Notes under the pieces: model-generated
The model's database searches: none
What the model was told of the DNA's origin: nothing
Seen by the model: only the letters and a program-made list of their open reading frames with translations
Made by a program: the position numbers and the translations under genes
Shown here: in pieces, positions 1 to 7,997 of the stretch
Layout: each line of letters starts with the position of its first letter
How positions within the stretch are numbered: the stretch's first letter is position 1
Source of the DNA: Alkalihalobacillus sp047302405
GTDB taxonomy: Bacteria; Bacillota; Bacilli; Bacillales; Bacillaceae_D
Length of the DNA stretch: 64,000 bases
Assembly (NCBI RefSeq): GCF_047302405.1
Contig: NZ_CP154853.1
Location: 248,001 to 312,000 of the forward strand
Reading direction: 5' to 3'

Positions 1-1029
1 CTGATTTTTTTCTTTTTATTAATGATTGCTTGTTTCTCACAAAATATCATTCCGATTCATATTGCATTTATCCCGATTTTAATACCACCAATTATTAAAA
101 TTCTTAACCAATTAAAAATAGACCGTCGAGCGATCGCTGCGATTTTAACATTCGGTTTAATAGCTCCATATATTTTATTACCCTATGGTTTTGGGTACGT
201 GTTCCAAGGAATTATTGTAGAGAATATAGTGCAAAATGGTCTGGACGTTACGATGTCACAAGTGACCCCAGCGATGATAATTCCGGTTGCGGGGATGTTT
301 TTAGGGCTGCTTGTCGCAGTATTTATAAGCTATCGAAAGCCACGTATTTATGAACAAAGGGATATTGTAAGAGATACCCCCTCGCCAGAAGAAGAAAAAA
401 GTGCAGCAAGTGCCAACTGGTCGATAATTGCCGCTCTTATTGCGATCGTGGTAACACTTGTCGTCCAAACAAAATCTGAATCTATGATTATAGCTGGTTT
501 AGCTGGAATTATCGTTTTATATGTAACACGAGCGTTAAAATGGAACGGCTCAGACAAAGTCTTAACGGATGGTATGAAAATGATGGCTTTTATCAGCTTT
601 GTTATGATTAGTGCCGCTGGTTTTTCTGAAGTGATTCGTGCAACTGGTCATGTGGAGCTTTTAGTGGAACAAGTTTTGAATATTGTGGGAGAAAGCCAAG
701 GAGTGACGGCTCTACTCATGTTAGTTGTCGGTTTAATTTTAACGTTAGGGATTGGCTCTGCCTTTTCGACCGTTCCGATTTTAGCGACGATTTTTGTACC
801 GCTAGGAATGGCTGTTGGTTTTAGCCCAATGGCAATCATTACGTTAATTGGAACTGCAGGAGCACTTGGAGATGCTGGAGCCCCTGCTTCAGATAGTACG
901 CTAGGACCTACCGCTGGATTAAATGCGGATGGTCAACACAATCATATTTGGGATACATGTGTCCCGACATTCCTCCACTATAATATTCCATTAATTATAT
1001 TTGGCTGGATTGCCGCGATGATGTTCTAA
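1..1029 (+). CDS. Na+/H+ antiporter-family membrane transporter, C-terminal part (partial)
   Basis: The frame is open from the first base of the window to a TAA, so the true start lies outside; 342 residues are visible. The protein is a polytopic membrane carrier with many hydrophobic segments and a charged cytoplasmic loop around residues 115-140. The conserved tail contains GALGDAGAPASDST and a later His-Asn-His, typical of the Na+/H+ antiporter (NhaC/YuiF-like) family. The family is annotated as cation/proton antiporters, though some members are argued to move amino acids, so the substrate is uncertain. A weak hairpin followed by a T-rich stretch sits just downstream at about 1048-1085. 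Confidence 0.8.
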   Translation: MIFFFLLMIACFSQNIIPIHIAFIPILIPPIIKILNQLKIDRRAIAAILTFGLIAPYILLPYGFGYVFQGIIVENIVQNGLDVTMSQVTPAMIIPVAGMFLGLLVAVFISYRKPRIYEQRDIVRDTPSPEEEKSAASANWSIIAALIAIVVTLVVQTKSESMIIAGLAGIIVLYVTRALKWNGSDKVLTDGMKMMAFISFVMISAAGFSEVIRATGHVELLVEQVLNIVGESQGVTALLMLVVGLILTLGIGSAFSTVPILATIFVPLGMAVGFSPMAIITLIGTAGALGDAGAPASDSTLGPTAGLNADGQHNHIWDTCVPTFLHYNIPLIIFGWIAAMMF

Positions 1030-1133
1030 TAATGAGAATAAAAGATGAGGAGCTGTCCCAACGTAAGGGTTCAGCTTCTTTATATTTAATGAAGTCGAAA
1101 TGATCGGGGAGGTCGTGAAAAAAGAGCAAAGAA

Positions 1134-1166
1134 AAGCCGCCCCAACCATATTTGGTGGAAACGGCG
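1134..1166 (-). terminator. Rho-independent terminator of bioY
   Basis: Read on the minus strand, GCCG...CGGC arms with an inner CCACCAAA/TTTGGTTGG-type stem are followed by TTTTCTTT. It lies directly downstream of the bioY stop codon. Confidence 0.6.
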
Positions 1167-1207
1167 TTTATGCAGCTACAAATAGCCTAAGTATAAAATG
1201 AAGAAAA

Positions 1208-1804
1208 TTAAGCGGTCATTTTATTTTTTAATGGTTTTTGGCCTAACTTTACAGAGTGATAAATTCGTTGGGCGATTAGAGCGGCAAAGAATGTTAAGAT
1301 AATGTCTTTAATCGCTGGTGCGAGCATCCATAACCAAGCGACAGAATAACTAATAGCATCAATATCAGCAATAAACTGGTAGGCAAAATACATATAATTT
1401 GTACCAATAACATAAGTAATAATGAGTCCAATAAAACAAGCGATTATAAATGTACTAAGAGTTTTGTTTTTACTTTTTTCAATCCATTTACCTGTACAAT
1501 AAGCAACGAGTAAAAACGATAAAAGGAAACCGAAAGTTGGGCGTAAAAGGATGGCTAATCCACCGTGAAACTGGGCAAAGACAGGAAAGCCGACAAGTCC
1601 GACGATTAGATAGACGAGAATGGCATATGTCCCACGTTTACTTCCTAATAAAGCGCCAGCTAAAATCGCAAAAAAAGTTTGCAATGTAATCGGAACTCCG
1701 CCAATGACGATCATGGCCGTTAAATTGGCTCCAATAGCCATTAAGGCTGCAAACATTGGAATTAATACTAGGTCAATGGTTTTAAAAGAAGAAGCTTTTG
1801 TCAT
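1208..1804 (-). CDS. bioY: BioY biotin transporter, ECF S component
   Basis: 198 residues, about six hydrophobic segments. The region GGVPITLQTFFAILAGALLG near residues 35-54 and the following GLVGFPVFAQFHGG are characteristic of BioY. The protein captures biotin at the membrane and normally works with the shared EcfA/EcfA'/EcfT energy module, which is not in this window. The gene stands alone with its own promoter and terminator. The promoter contains a BirA-like palindrome (separate entry), so repression when biotin is plentiful is likely. The length is usual for the family. Confidence 0.93.
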   Translation of the reverse strand: MTKASSFKTIDLVLIPMFAALMAIGANLTAMIVIGGVPITLQTFFAILAGALLGSKRGTYAILVYLIVGLVGFPVFAQFHGGLAILLRPTFGFLLSFLLVAYCTGKWIEKSKNKTLSTFIIACFIGLIITYVIGTNYMYFAYQFIADIDAISYSVAWLWMLAPAIKDIILTFFAALIAQRIYHSVKLGQKPLKNKMTA

Positions 1805-1830
1805 CTTGAATGTTCACCCTTTGTATTTAA

Positions 1831-1870
1831 TTGTTAACAAAAGAATAAAAGATTTTATTTTTAATGTCAA
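1831..1870 (-). promoter_or_regulatory. bioY promoter with BirA-like palindrome
   Basis: On the minus strand TTGACA (1865-1870) is separated by 17 bases from TATTCT (1842-1847). The perfect palindrome TTGTTAACAA (1831-1840) follows immediately, over the expected transcription start. TTGTTAAC is the half-site core of Bacillus BirA operators. The usual second half at about 15-bp spacing is not seen, so BirA control is an inference. Confidence 0.55.
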
Positions 1871-1935
1871 CTTAATAATTATAGAAGTTTACAATGGGGG
1901 TAGAACCAATTCTCTAATTATACTTGTACCTTTAA

Positions 1936-1965
1936 TCAAAAAACGAACCCAAAATATGGGCCCGT
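1936..1965 (-). terminator. Terminator of the HU gene
   Basis: Minus strand: ACGGGCCCA, a 5-base loop, TGGGTTCGT and a T-run. This makes a 9-bp stem including G-T pairs, just after the HU stop codon. Confidence 0.75.
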
Positions 1966-1982
1966 CACTTTGTATAAACCTA

Positions 1983-2255
1983 TTATTTTACTGCTTCTTT
2001 TAATTGTTTTCCTGCTTTAAATGCTGGAGTTTTTGTTGCGGCAATATCAATTTCTTCACCAGTTTGTGGGTTACGGCCTTTTCTGGCTGCACGTTCACGG
2101 ACTTCGAAGTTACCAAATCCAATCAATTGAACAGTGTCTCCTTTTGACATTGATTCAGTAATAAGTTCAAAAACAGTATTGACTGCTAAGCTAGCATCCT
2201 TTTTTGATAATTGAGTACGTTCCGCTAAAGCTTGAGTTAATTCGGTTTTATTCAT
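1983..2255 (-). CDS. hup: DNA-binding protein HU
   Basis: 90 residues, the standard HU length. The arm region GFGNFEVRERAARKGRNPQ (about residues 46-64) with Arg and Pro at the intercalating tip is diagnostic. HU is an abundant homodimeric histone-like protein that bends DNA and compacts the nucleoid. The start ATG is preceded by GAGGAGATGAC. It is a single-gene unit with its own terminator. HU rather than the IHF subunits is expected in Firmicutes. Confidence 0.97.
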   Translation of the reverse strand: MNKTELTQALAERTQLSKKDASLAVNTVFELITESMSKGDTVQLIGFGNFEVRERAARKGRNPQTGEEIDIAATKTPAFKAGKQLKEAVK

Positions 2256-2336
2256 TTTGTCATCTCCTCAAAATAAGACTAATTCATAATTCATACTGGT
2301 ACCATCATGTCCATTTTGCAGAGGAATATACATTAT

Positions 2337-3188
2337 TTATTCATTTCTTTTAAAATCTGATATCGGCATCGTTGTCGTTTTCTCTCTACTTTCATAAAGA
2401 GCGGCATTAATTTCACCACCGATGACTAAAATAATCCCCGTTAAGAAGAACCAAAGCATTAAAATAATGACGCCCCCAAGGCTTCCATATGTCGCTGAAT
2501 AGTTTGCAAAATGGCTTAAATAAAACGAAAAACCAAACGAAATCGCTTGCCATCCTAAGGTTGCAAAAAGGGCACCCCATATAACGTTTCGAATTTTCAC
2601 TTTAATATTAGGAGCAATCCAATAAAAAATAATTAACATTAAGACCATTAAAATAATCGCAATGACATATCGAAGAATGTTCAAAAGAACGGTTGTTTGC
2701 TCAGGTAAGAAAAAGATTTGCTCAAGTAAATTGATAATCGTCGCTCCAAACACTGGGAGCAATAACGTAATAATAATCATAAATAAAATACCAAAGGTCA
2801 TAAGCATGGACAATAATCGTTGGCGGAGGAAATTCCGTGTTTCTTCGATGTTATAAGAGCGGTTAATAGCTCTAACAAAGGCATTAATGCCATTAGAGGC
2901 TGACCATAAAGTAACAATGACGCCAATCGATAATAAGCCTCCTCGTGGTTCACCAATCGTATCAAGAACAATAGTTGTAATGATTTCTGCTAAGGCATGA
3001 GGAATAAAATCATTAATAATGGCTTCAATTTGAGTAATATCTAAATTAAAATACGGAATAAGGGCAATTAAAAAGATTAATAATGGAAAAATGGAGAGCA
3101 TAAAATAATACGCTAAAGTTGCGGCCCAGTCTAAAATCGGGTCTTTTTTGAGATGATGAATTAAGTAACGCCAAAATTGTCTGTCCAT
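2337..3188 (-). CDS. YihY/BrkB-family inner-membrane protein
   Basis: 283 residues with about six membrane segments. The N-terminal motif DWAATLAYYFMLSIFPLLIF (about residues 20-39) and the later NGINAFVRAINRSYN are signatures of the YihY family, once misnamed RNase BN. The biochemical role is not established; members resemble B. subtilis YfkH. The start has AGAAGGAGTAGAAT upstream. It lies alone between the HU gene and a rightward membrane-protein gene. Confidence 0.85.
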   Translation of the reverse strand: MDRQFWRYLIHHLKKDPILDWAATLAYYFMLSIFPLLIFLIALIPYFNLDITQIEAIINDFIPHALAEIITTIVLDTIGEPRGGLLSIGVIVTLWSASNGINAFVRAINRSYNIEETRNFLRQRLLSMLMTFGILFMIIITLLLPVFGATIINLLEQIFFLPEQTTVLLNILRYVIAIILMVLMLIIFYWIAPNIKVKIRNVIWGALFATLGWQAISFGFSFYLSHFANYSATYGSLGGVIILMLWFFLTGIILVIGGEINAALYESREKTTTMPISDFKRNE

Positions 3189-3330
3189 ATTCTACTCCTT
3201 CTCTAAGAGTCCACTATTCAAAGAACGATACAAATTTATCATTCCCGAAAACAAGCTAAGACTAAACGAAAGTCCTAAAAATATGTTAACATATGACTTA
3301 GTAAATAGAATAATTATAATTGGAGGAATT

Positions 3331-3744
3331 ATGCAAGATCATTATAGGGCACATGAGCCAAAATTTTTATGGATACTGTTATTTATCGTCACCTTACCTT
3401 ATGCCAATTTATTAGAGTCTAACTTTCAATATATCGCTTTTGCTTTACTTTTTGTTTATGCAGCTGCGATGATGATTCAATATGAACTTTTTTTTGAAGA
3501 AGAAGAGATTAGAATGGAATTCAAATTACTGAAGTATCGTCTGTTTGAAAAGAAAGCCCATGCCAAAGAGATTGACCTGATTCAGTTTATCGATTTAGGG
3601 CGACGCAATGTGATCTTTGTTAAGAAAAAAGATGGCAAGCAGATGAGATTGCACCGTTTTAAACCTGAGAACTTTGTAGGTCGCACACGGATGTTTGCAG
3701 AAGCAAATGAGTTAAAAAAGGAAGAAATATCGACAAAGAAATAG
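3331..3744 (+). CDS. Two-segment membrane protein of unknown function
   Basis: I chose ATG 3331 (137 residues) because TTGGAGGAATT sits directly before it; an in-frame upstream ATG at 3283 lacks this. Two hydrophobic segments (about residues 12-28 and 34-50) are followed by a charged cytoplasmic part that looks like a small PH-type beta domain (bPH_2/YdbT-like), rich in Lys, Arg and Glu. I do not recognise the family with certainty. It is followed after about 120 bases by luxS. Confidence 0.6.
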   Translation: MQDHYRAHEPKFLWILLFIVTLPYANLLESNFQYIAFALLFVYAAAMMIQYELFFEEEEIRMEFKLLKYRLFEKKAHAKEIDLIQFIDLGRRNVIFVKKKDGKQMRLHRFKPENFVGRTRMFAEANELKKEEISTKK

Positions 3745-3865
3745 CATGGAAATGTATGGGGATTTGAACGTTGCTTCAGCAGCTACACTAGGCTTGCCAA
3801 TTGAAGAGTTTTCTATATATACTAGACAGAAGATAAAAAATTCTGAATATATAGGGAGTGGAAGC

Positions 3866-4339
3866 ATGCCAACAGTTGAAAGTTTTGAATTGGATCATAC
3901 CATTGTAAAAGCACCATTTGTTCGTCCTTGTGGAACGATAAAAATTGGGACAGATGGTGAAGTTAATAAGTTTGATATTCGTTTTTTTCAACCGAATAAA
4001 CAAGCAATGAAACCAGATGTTATTCATACGATGGAGCATTTACTCGCATTAAATATCCGGAGATTTGCCGAAGAGTATGCTCATTTTGATGTGATTGATT
4101 TATCACCAATGGGCTGTCAAACGGGGTTTTATTTAATTATGAGTGGGACGCCATCAGTGGAAGAGATTATTGATGTGCTCGAGAAAACGATGAATTATTC
4201 CCTTGATATTGAAGAAGTGCCAGCTGCGACAGAAAAACAATGTGGTCAAGCTAAACTTCATGATTTAGAAGGAGCCAAAAAGTTAATGAATTATTGGCTC
4301 GGGCACGATAAAGATTCACTGAAGCAAATATTTGCTTAA
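3866..4339 (+). CDS. luxS: S-ribosylhomocysteine lyase LuxS
   Basis: 157 residues starting MPTVESFELDH, the canonical LuxS N-terminus; GGGAGTGGAAGC precedes this ATG. The metal ligands His54 and His58 (HTMEH) and Cys126 are present, as is catalytic Cys84 (MGCQTGF). The enzyme splits S-ribosylhomocysteine into homocysteine and DPD, the precursor of autoinducer-2, within the activated methyl cycle. The frame stays open upstream to 3746, but those residues do not belong to the family. A strong terminator follows, so luxS ends its transcription unit. Confidence 0.97.
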   Translation: MPTVESFELDHTIVKAPFVRPCGTIKIGTDGEVNKFDIRFFQPNKQAMKPDVIHTMEHLLALNIRRFAEEYAHFDVIDLSPMGCQTGFYLIMSGTPSVEEIIDVLEKTMNYSLDIEEVPAATEKQCGQAKLHDLEGAKKLMNYWLGHDKDSLKQIFA

Positions 4340-4344
4340 ACTAT

Positions 4345-4385
4345 AAAACCTAGCAAGAATGGAGACATTCGTGTTAGGTTTTTTA
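4345..4385 (+). terminator. luxS terminator
   Basis: AAACCTAGCAAGAATG, loop GAGA, CATTCGTGTTAGGTTT and a T-run. The 16-base arms pair at nearly all positions. Confidence 0.85.
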
Positions 4386-4397
4386 CGTTTAATCGAA

Positions 4398-4982
4398 TTA
4401 AAAGTGTTTTAATGGAAATGAAAAATCAGTGGAGGGACGAACATCTGCTTTATTTACTTGTCGCATTGTCTTGATAGCTAAGTCATTTTCTTTTTTGTGG
4501 GCAGAGGCAATACAATCAGAAGGAATATATAACTTGTAGTGATACATATAAGCATCATTTGCTGTAAATTGGACACACATATTTCCGGCAACTCCCGTCA
4601 AAATAAGGGTATCGACACCAAGATGTTCTAACAAAATATTTAATGGAGTACCAAAAAAACCAGAGAATTGCGGCTTAAGGACAAAATAATCATCTTCATC
4701 CGGTTGGAGCAGTTCGGCTAAAGCTTTTCCTCGAGAATCACCATCGATACAATGTCGAACTAAATGTCTAAAATCAGATTGCCACTGACCATAGTTGTCA
4801 TTTATATAAATAATAGGAAATCCTTCTGCCTTTACTTTTTCTTTCATTTTTTTGATTGCGTGAGCAGCAGGGAGAGCATACTTTAATAATTGATCCCCAT
4901 CTTCAAATTCTAAATCATTAATCATATCTATTATTAATAATGCTAGCTTATGGTCTTTATTTGTTGTGTTTGTAACGATAAT
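4398..4982 (-). CDS. Isochorismatase-family cysteine hydrolase, probable ATT start
   Basis: The catalytic triad of nicotinamidase/isochorismatase-like hydrolases is visible: Asp in LALLIIDMIND, Lys in FVLKPQFSGFFGTPL, Cys in GVAGNMCVQFT. The first in-frame ATG (4925) would cut off the beta strand and the catalytic Asp. Upstream the frame continues 19 codons to ATT at 4982, eight bases after a perfect AGGAG (4991-4995); an in-frame TGA lies at 4986-4988. No ATG, GTG or TTG exists in between, so ATT is the best start (194 residues). A frameshift is the alternative. The substrate is unknown; nicotinamide or similar amides are possible. Confidence 0.75.
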   Translation of the reverse strand: MIVTNTTNKDHKLALLIIDMINDLEFEDGDQLLKYALPAAHAIKKMKEKVKAEGFPIIYINDNYGQWQSDFRHLVRHCIDGDSRGKALAELLQPDEDDYFVLKPQFSGFFGTPLNILLEHLGVDTLILTGVAGNMCVQFTANDAYMYHYKLYIPSDCIASAHKKENDLAIKTMRQVNKADVRPSTDFSFPLKHF

Positions 4983-5193
4983 GAATCACACTCCTAGTAG
5001 TCGGATTTTTGCTTAAGCGACAATACTTTTTTCAGATAGGTATACAAATTATATCCATTAAATCTTAATATAAAACATGAGAAAAAGTCGAGGGAAGATT
5101 CAAAAAAGAAGATTAATTCAATGCGTTGATTATGGTATGATAGAAAAAATAAAGGAATCCATATCGTTTGTTATGGAAGGAGATTAGAGAAAA

Positions 5194-5688
5194 ATGAAAG
5201 AGAAAGAATTGGAAGTACTTCGAATTGTGGAAGAAAATGCACGTGTAGACTTTAATGCTTTAGCGAAGATGGTTGACCTAAAAGAAGATGAAGTGAAGAG
5301 TATCTTAAAAAAATTAGAACAAAATAAAGTGATTTTAAATTACTCTGCTGTGATTGATTGGAGCAAGGTGGATATTTCTGAACCAGTTACAGCAATGATA
5401 GATGTGAAAGTCGCTCCAAAACGAGGCGTCGGTTTTGATGAAGTGGCCGAGCGAATTTATCGATTTCCAGAAGTGAAAGCTCTTTATTTAATGTCAGGAG
5501 CTTATGATTTACAAGTTGTCATTGAAGGAAAAACAATGCATGAAATCGCTCGTTTTGTTTCAGAAAAACTATCATCGATTGATTCTGTTTTATCAACAAC
5601 AACTCACTTTCAATTAAAAAAATATAAACATGATGGAGTTGTGTTTGAAGAAGGGGAAGAAGATAGAAGAATTGTGGTGACCCCATGA
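5194..5688 (+). CDS. alaR: Lrp/AsnC-family regulator AlaR
   Basis: 164 residues. An N-terminal winged helix-turn-helix (about residues 1-50) is followed by an AsnC/RAM ligand-binding beta-alpha domain with YLMSGAYDLQVVIEG. It overlaps the next gene by four bases (ATGA), so the two are co-translated. In B. subtilis the same pair is alaR-alaT (yugG-yugH), where AlaR is reported to activate alanine aminotransferase expression. Alanine control here is inferred from that synteny. The start is preceded by GGAAGGAG. Confidence 0.88.
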   Translation: MKEKELEVLRIVEENARVDFNALAKMVDLKEDEVKSILKKLEQNKVILNYSAVIDWSKVDISEPVTAMIDVKVAPKRGVGFDEVAERIYRFPEVKALYLMSGAYDLQVVIEGKTMHEIARFVSEKLSSIDSVLSTTTHFQLKKYKHDGVVFEEGEEDRRIVVTP

Positions 5689-6863
5689 CACAGACACATA
5701 TCAAAAAACGTTTATCATCTCGTGTAGAAAGCATTCAGCCGTCAGGGATTCGTCGTTTTTTTGATTTGGCTTCCAAAATGGATAACCTGATTTCCTTAGG
5801 TGTGGGTGAACCCGATTTTGTCACGCCATGGAATGTCCGAGAAGCGAGTATTTCTTCAATGGAACGGGGATTCACAGCATACTCAGCAAATGCCGGGATT
5901 ATGGAATTAAGGGAAGCCATTGCTGGGTATATGTTCAATCGTTTTGATGTTGATTACGATCCAGAATCAGAAGTTCTCGTAACCGTTGGTGCTAGTGAAG
6001 CCATCGACATTGGCTGCCGTGCGATTTTAGATGAGGGCGACGAAGTAATTGTGGTCGAGCCGAGCTTTGTATCTTATGCTCCGCTCATTTCAATGGCTGG
6101 TGGTGTTCCTGTCCCAGTTGGAACAAAAATTGATGATGATTTTAAAGTATCCGCTGAGCAAATCAAGCAGGTCCTCACAAATAAAACGAAAGCACTGATG
6201 ATTTGTTTTCCAAATAACCCAACTGGTGCGGTGATGGGTAAAGAGGATTTACAAGAAATTGCGGATCTTGTTATTGAACATGATCTACTTGTCTTTTCCG
6301 ATGAAATTTATGCCGAGCTTAGTTATGACGAAGAACATGTTAGCTTTGCCGCATTAGAAGACATGAAAGAGCGTACGATTTTAATTTCAGGCTTTTCAAA
6401 AGCTTTTGCGATGACTGGTTGGCGACTCGGATTTGTTATGGCTCCGCCCGATTTATTAGCAGCGATGCTGAAAATTCATCAATACAGCTTAATGTGTGCC
6501 CCAACAATGGCTCAGTATGGAGCATTAGAAGCTTTAAAGAGTGGCATGGATGATGTGGAACGGATGAAACAATCTTACAAACAACGTCGGAATTTTTTCG
6601 TGAAGTCCTGTGCGGAAATTGGTTTAACTTGCCACACACCGGGGGGAGCTTTTTATGCCTTCCCATCGATTAAATCAACGGGCCTAACGTCTGAACAGTT
6701 TGCCGAAAAGCTGCTATATGAAGAGCGAGTGGCCGTTGTTCCTGGTAATGTATTCGGTGCTGGTGGAGAAGGGCATATCCGTTGTTCTTATGCGACATCG
6801 ATGGACAATTTAGAAGAGTCAATCAAACGAATTGGCCGATTTATTCAAAGTGTAGGAAATTAA
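5685..6863 (+). CDS. alaT: PLP-dependent alanine aminotransferase AlaT
   Basis: 392 residues, class I/II aminotransferase fold. The PLP lysine is Lys239 in SGFSKAFAMTGWRLGF; Asn178 (FPNNPTG) and Asp206 (FSDEIYAE) bind the cofactor. The enzyme moves an amino group between alanine (or related amino acids) and 2-oxoglutarate in the cytoplasm. Translation is coupled to alaR by an ATGA overlap and the unit ends in a strong terminator. The name rests on the alaR neighbour and B. subtilis gene order; exact donor specificity is not readable from sequence. Confidence 0.9.
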   Translation: MTQTHIKKRLSSRVESIQPSGIRRFFDLASKMDNLISLGVGEPDFVTPWNVREASISSMERGFTAYSANAGIMELREAIAGYMFNRFDVDYDPESEVLVTVGASEAIDIGCRAILDEGDEVIVVEPSFVSYAPLISMAGGVPVPVGTKIDDDFKVSAEQIKQVLTNKTKALMICFPNNPTGAVMGKEDLQEIADLVIEHDLLVFSDEIYAELSYDEEHVSFAALEDMKERTILISGFSKAFAMTGWRLGFVMAPPDLLAAMLKIHQYSLMCAPTMAQYGALEALKSGMDDVERMKQSYKQRRNFFVKSCAEIGLTCHTPGGAFYAFPSIKSTGLTSEQFAEKLLYEERVAVVPGNVFGAGGEGHIRCSYATSMDNLEESIKRIGRFIQSVGN

Positions 6864-6873
6864 TCGTTGATAC

Positions 6874-6914
6874 GAACTGTCACAAAGGTTAAATAACTTT
6901 TGTGACAGTTTTTT
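6874..6914 (+). terminator. alaRT terminator
   Basis: AACTGTCACAAA pairs with TTTGTGACAGTT over a short inner stem, followed by a T-run. Confidence 0.88.
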
Positions 6915-7007
6915 GCTGTGCAGGTGGGGAGGATTGCTGATGTTGGCTGTGGATAGGTAATGAAAAAGTGGAGTTGGTCGAATTGCGGGCTGCTATCCGT
7001 AATCCAC

Positions 7008-7046
7008 AAAAAAAGAAGCTTCCCAAAATAACTGGAAAGCTTCTTA
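7008..7046 (-). terminator. Leftward-facing terminator-like hairpin with no obvious gene
   Basis: Arms AAGAAGCTTCC (7013-7023) and GGAAAGCTTCTT (7034-7045). The run of A before the left arm becomes a T-tract on the minus strand, so the terminator points left. No minus-strand gene ends here. Confidence 0.55.
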
Positions 7047-7199
7047 AAATAGGGGGAATACGTTTCTTAATATTAAGTATGAACAGTTTTCAGAAAATTA
7101 ATCAAAATAATCGAAAAAAAGTTATATTTGTTTTCATCATGGAAAAAAGGTAAGCTTTGGGGTAGATATATACTAACGAGAGTAAAAGGATGTGACCTT

Positions 7200-7973
7200 A
7201 TGTATTTAGAAAAAATTCGTCAGGAAAATCCACTCATTCACAGTATGACAAATGTTGTGGTTACGAATTTTACAGCGAATGGGTTGCTCGCACTCGGTGC
7301 CTCACCTGTGATGGCATATGCCAAAGAAGAAGTTGCGGATATGGCGAAGATAGCTGGAGCCCTACTTTTAAATATCGGAACATTATCAGATGAACAAGTC
7401 GAGGCGATGATTATAGCTGGTAAATCAGCTAACGAAGCGGGAGTCCCAGTTGTATTAGACCCTGTTGGAGCAGGTGCAACGGCTTTAAGAACAGAGTCAG
7501 CTAAGCGAATATTAGAAGAAGTGAACGTCACTGTCCTACGTGGGAATGCTGGTGAGATTTCTTCGTTAGTTGGTATTGAAGGGCAAGTCAAAGGGGTCGA
7601 TGGTGCTGTAGAAGGGGAGTATACTGAAATAGCAAGTGAAGCGGCTCGGTTATTTAAGTGCTTCACGGTTGTGACGGGTCAAGTAGACATCGTCAGTGAT
7701 GGACATGAAAATTATTCGGTTGCCAATGGTCATCCTTGGTTAACGAAAGTCGTAGGTACAGGTTGCCTATTAGGTGCGGTTTTAGCCTCCTTTTTAGCGG
7801 TTGCAAAGGGGGAAGAAGTCAATGCTTTACAAGCAGGGTTAGCTTATTATGGAATTGCTGCGGAAAAAGCATTTGAACAGACGAAAGAGCAGGGAATTGG
7901 TTCTTTTCAAATAGAATTTTTGAATCAGCTCCAAAGTGTAACCGATCAAGATGTTGATCAATTAAAAAAGTGA
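7200..7973 (+). CDS. thiM: Hydroxyethylthiazole kinase ThiM
   Basis: 257 residues from ATG 7200, which follows AAAGGATGTGACCTT; upstream in-frame codons do not match the family. HSMTNVVVTNFTANGLLALG and the C-terminal VVGTGCLLGAVLASF (nucleotide and catalytic Cys loop) are diagnostic. The enzyme phosphorylates 4-methyl-5-(2-hydroxyethyl)thiazole in thiamine salvage. The usual partners thiE and thiD are absent, and I see no TPP riboswitch in the leader, so the gene appears to be a lone salvage gene outside standard TPP control. It is followed 24 bases later by the broken helicase gene. Confidence 0.95.
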   Translation: MYLEKIRQENPLIHSMTNVVVTNFTANGLLALGASPVMAYAKEEVADMAKIAGALLLNIGTLSDEQVEAMIIAGKSANEAGVPVVLDPVGAGATALRTESAKRILEEVNVTVLRGNAGEISSLVGIEGQVKGVDGAVEGEYTEIASEAARLFKCFTVVTGQVDIVSDGHENYSVANGHPWLTKVVGTGCLLGAVLASFLAVAKGEEVNALQAGLAYYGIAAEKAFEQTKEQGIGSFQIEFLNQLQSVTDQDVDQLKK

Positions 7974-7997
7974 ATGATATAGAGGGAATGAATAAAA

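Noticed and set aside
3746..3865. N-terminal extension of LuxS
   Set aside because: The open frame continues upstream, but the family begins at MPTVESFELDH, which has its own ribosome site.
6968..7153. 61-residue rightward ORF before thiM
   Set aside because: It runs through the terminator-like hairpin and lacks a ribosome site.
7100..7199. TPP riboswitch upstream of thiM
   Set aside because: None of the conserved CTGAGA or ACCTGATCTGG-type elements is present in the leader.
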